From NCBI GenBank assembly GCA_937948705.1, contig CALECF010000184.1:1-5582 (forward strand): DNA of 5,582 nt. The letters run 5' to 3'. Both the position numbers and the translations under genes were made by a program. The notes under the pieces are model-generated. The model worked only from the letters and a program-made list of their open reading frames with translations. It searched no databases and had not been told where the DNA came from. Every line of letters starts with the position of its first letter. The first letter of the stretch is position 1. Shown piece by piece: positions 5,271 through 5,582 of this stretch. Source of the DNA: an uncultured Anaerosolibacter sp. Lineage in GTDB: Bacteria; Bacillota_A; Clostridia; Peptostreptococcales; Thermotaleaceae.

Positions 5271-5327
5271 CTATTTCTCCACCCTTGATATCAACACAAC
5301 ACACTCCACATGCATAGTGTGTTGCAG
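5271..5327 (-). pseudogene. Remnant of the 3' end of a RumA/RlmD-family gene (copy B)
   Basis: The minus strand reads LQHTMHVECVVLISRVEK then TAG. The core HTMHVECVVLISRVEK corresponds to the C-terminal tail of RumA/RlmD 23S rRNA uracil-5-methyltransferases (compare the E. coli ending HTGHLESMVLFSRV, from memory). An in-frame TAA lies immediately upstream and no catalytic part of the gene is present. It differs from copy A both in the bases and in the length of its tail, so the two copies were not made by a recent local duplication; they look like ends of two related but distinct rum alleles. Confidence 0.62.
5289..5312. repeat. Direct repeat, copy B (att-like, rum 3' end)
   Basis: Partner of 3322-3345 in the same orientation: 21 of 24 identical, three transitions, 1,967 bp apart. 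The TetR and DUF4386 genes are the only intact genes between the copies. Confidence 0.75.
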
Positions 5328-5392
5328 TTAGCATAAGTATTGCTGTCTTGATATTCTATAAGGTCAAAACCTTTTCTATTATCAATATTGCC

Positions 5393-5418
5393 CGAGGGAC
5401 AATGCACCTGTCCCCTCG
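5393..5418. repeat. REP-like GC-rich hairpin
   Basis: CGAGGGACA (5393-5401) pairs with TGTCCC-C-TCG (5409-5418, one bulged C) around the 7-base loop ATGCACC. It is strikingly GC-rich against its AT-rich surroundings. GGGACA...TGTCCC palindromes of this form are typical of repetitive extragenic palindromes mobilised by REP-associated tyrosine transposases in several phyla. No T-run follows on either strand, which argues against a terminator. Only one copy is present in the window. Confidence 0.55.
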
Positions 5419-5582
5419 TCCCATTGCCTTAATTCGAGCTTGAGTTATGATAATCCTTTTAAATCTGTCTTAGTCAATTTATTCTGATGACAATGGTTCA
5501 ATCTAGAAATCAAATCAAAACACTCTGTATCATCGGCTTTTTACCTTAAAACTACTTAAGTGATCTTCTAATTCATTAAATT

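Larger units (their letters stand above)
4963..5582. other. Gene-free tail with repeats and gene scraps
   Basis: No intact gene is supported in these 620 bp. From left to right: featureless AT-rich sequence to about 5070, a cluster of imperfect repeats (5073-5179) with a perfect 10-bp palindrome ACCTGCAGGT at 5138-5147, the second rum 3'-end remnant (5271-5327), a REP-like hairpin (5393-5418), and a minus-strand frame from about 5540 to a TAA at 5445-5447 that may be the decayed end of a gene entering from the right edge. A minus-strand ATG at 5192-5194 with GGAGGTG upstream opens only 11 codons. Confidence 0.6.

Noticed and set aside
5206..5339. A minus-strand frame with YACGVCCVDIKGGEIEGLK that resembles a cysteine-rich ferredoxin- or dehydrogenase-like protein
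   Set aside because: It overlaps rum remnant B in another frame. The same DNA read as HVECVVLISRVEK matches a known C-terminus and is supported by copy A, while this frame has no start with a ribosome binding site and no recognisable continuation.
1..5582. CRISPR array, tRNA or rRNA genes
   Set aside because: No regularly spaced repeats and no cloverleaf or conserved rRNA segments were seen on either strand.

Overview
The window is AT-rich. It has strong GGAGG-type ribosome binding sites, consensus TTGACA/TATAAT-like promoters and Firmicute-type protein families, so it most likely comes from a low-GC Gram-positive bacterium, probably a clostridial or related spore-former. No species can be named from the sequence. 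It reads as an accessory, decaying chromosomal region: one apparently intact insertion sequence, one pseudogene, several gene scraps, and one intact regulator/membrane-protein pair.

Layout. 1-130: the last 32 codons of an unidentified plus-strand gene and its intrinsic terminator, followed by a 12-bp tandem duplication. 229-1725: a roughly 1.5-kb insertion sequence with 19-bp terminal inverted repeats and one full-length DDE transposase of the IS4/IS5/IS1182 superfamily. Its leader can fold so that both the Shine-Dalgarno and the start codon are paired. 1729-3135 (minus strand): a small four-helix membrane protein gene, an orphan 68-codon frame, and an alpha/beta-hydrolase gene inactivated by a frameshift, a TGG-to-TGA stop and probably a damaged nucleophile elbow. 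3136-3517: no intact gene, but a short remnant of the 3' end of an rRNA uracil methyltransferase gene (RumA/RlmD family). 3518-4962: a divergent pair, a TetR/AcrR repressor on minus and a six-helix DUF4386 membrane protein on plus. Two near-identical CACT-N4-AGTG operators exactly 40 bp apart bracket a near-consensus promoter between them. 4963-5582: no intact gene. It holds imperfect repeats, a second RumA/RlmD 3'-end remnant, a REP-like hairpin and a possible decayed reading frame.

The most interesting point is that the TetR-DUF4386 pair lies between two diverged direct copies (21 of 24 bases identical) of the coding end of a rumA/rlmD-like gene, about 2 kb apart. The 3' end of rum genes is a known integration target for mobile elements. 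The simplest reading is that this is an accretion site next to a rum gene, with the two scraps marking old element boundaries. No integrase is present in the window, so this remains an inference. How the genes work together: the repressor very likely controls itself and the DUF4386 protein through the paired operators. The hydrolase and the small membrane protein were probably co-transcribed before the hydrolase decayed.
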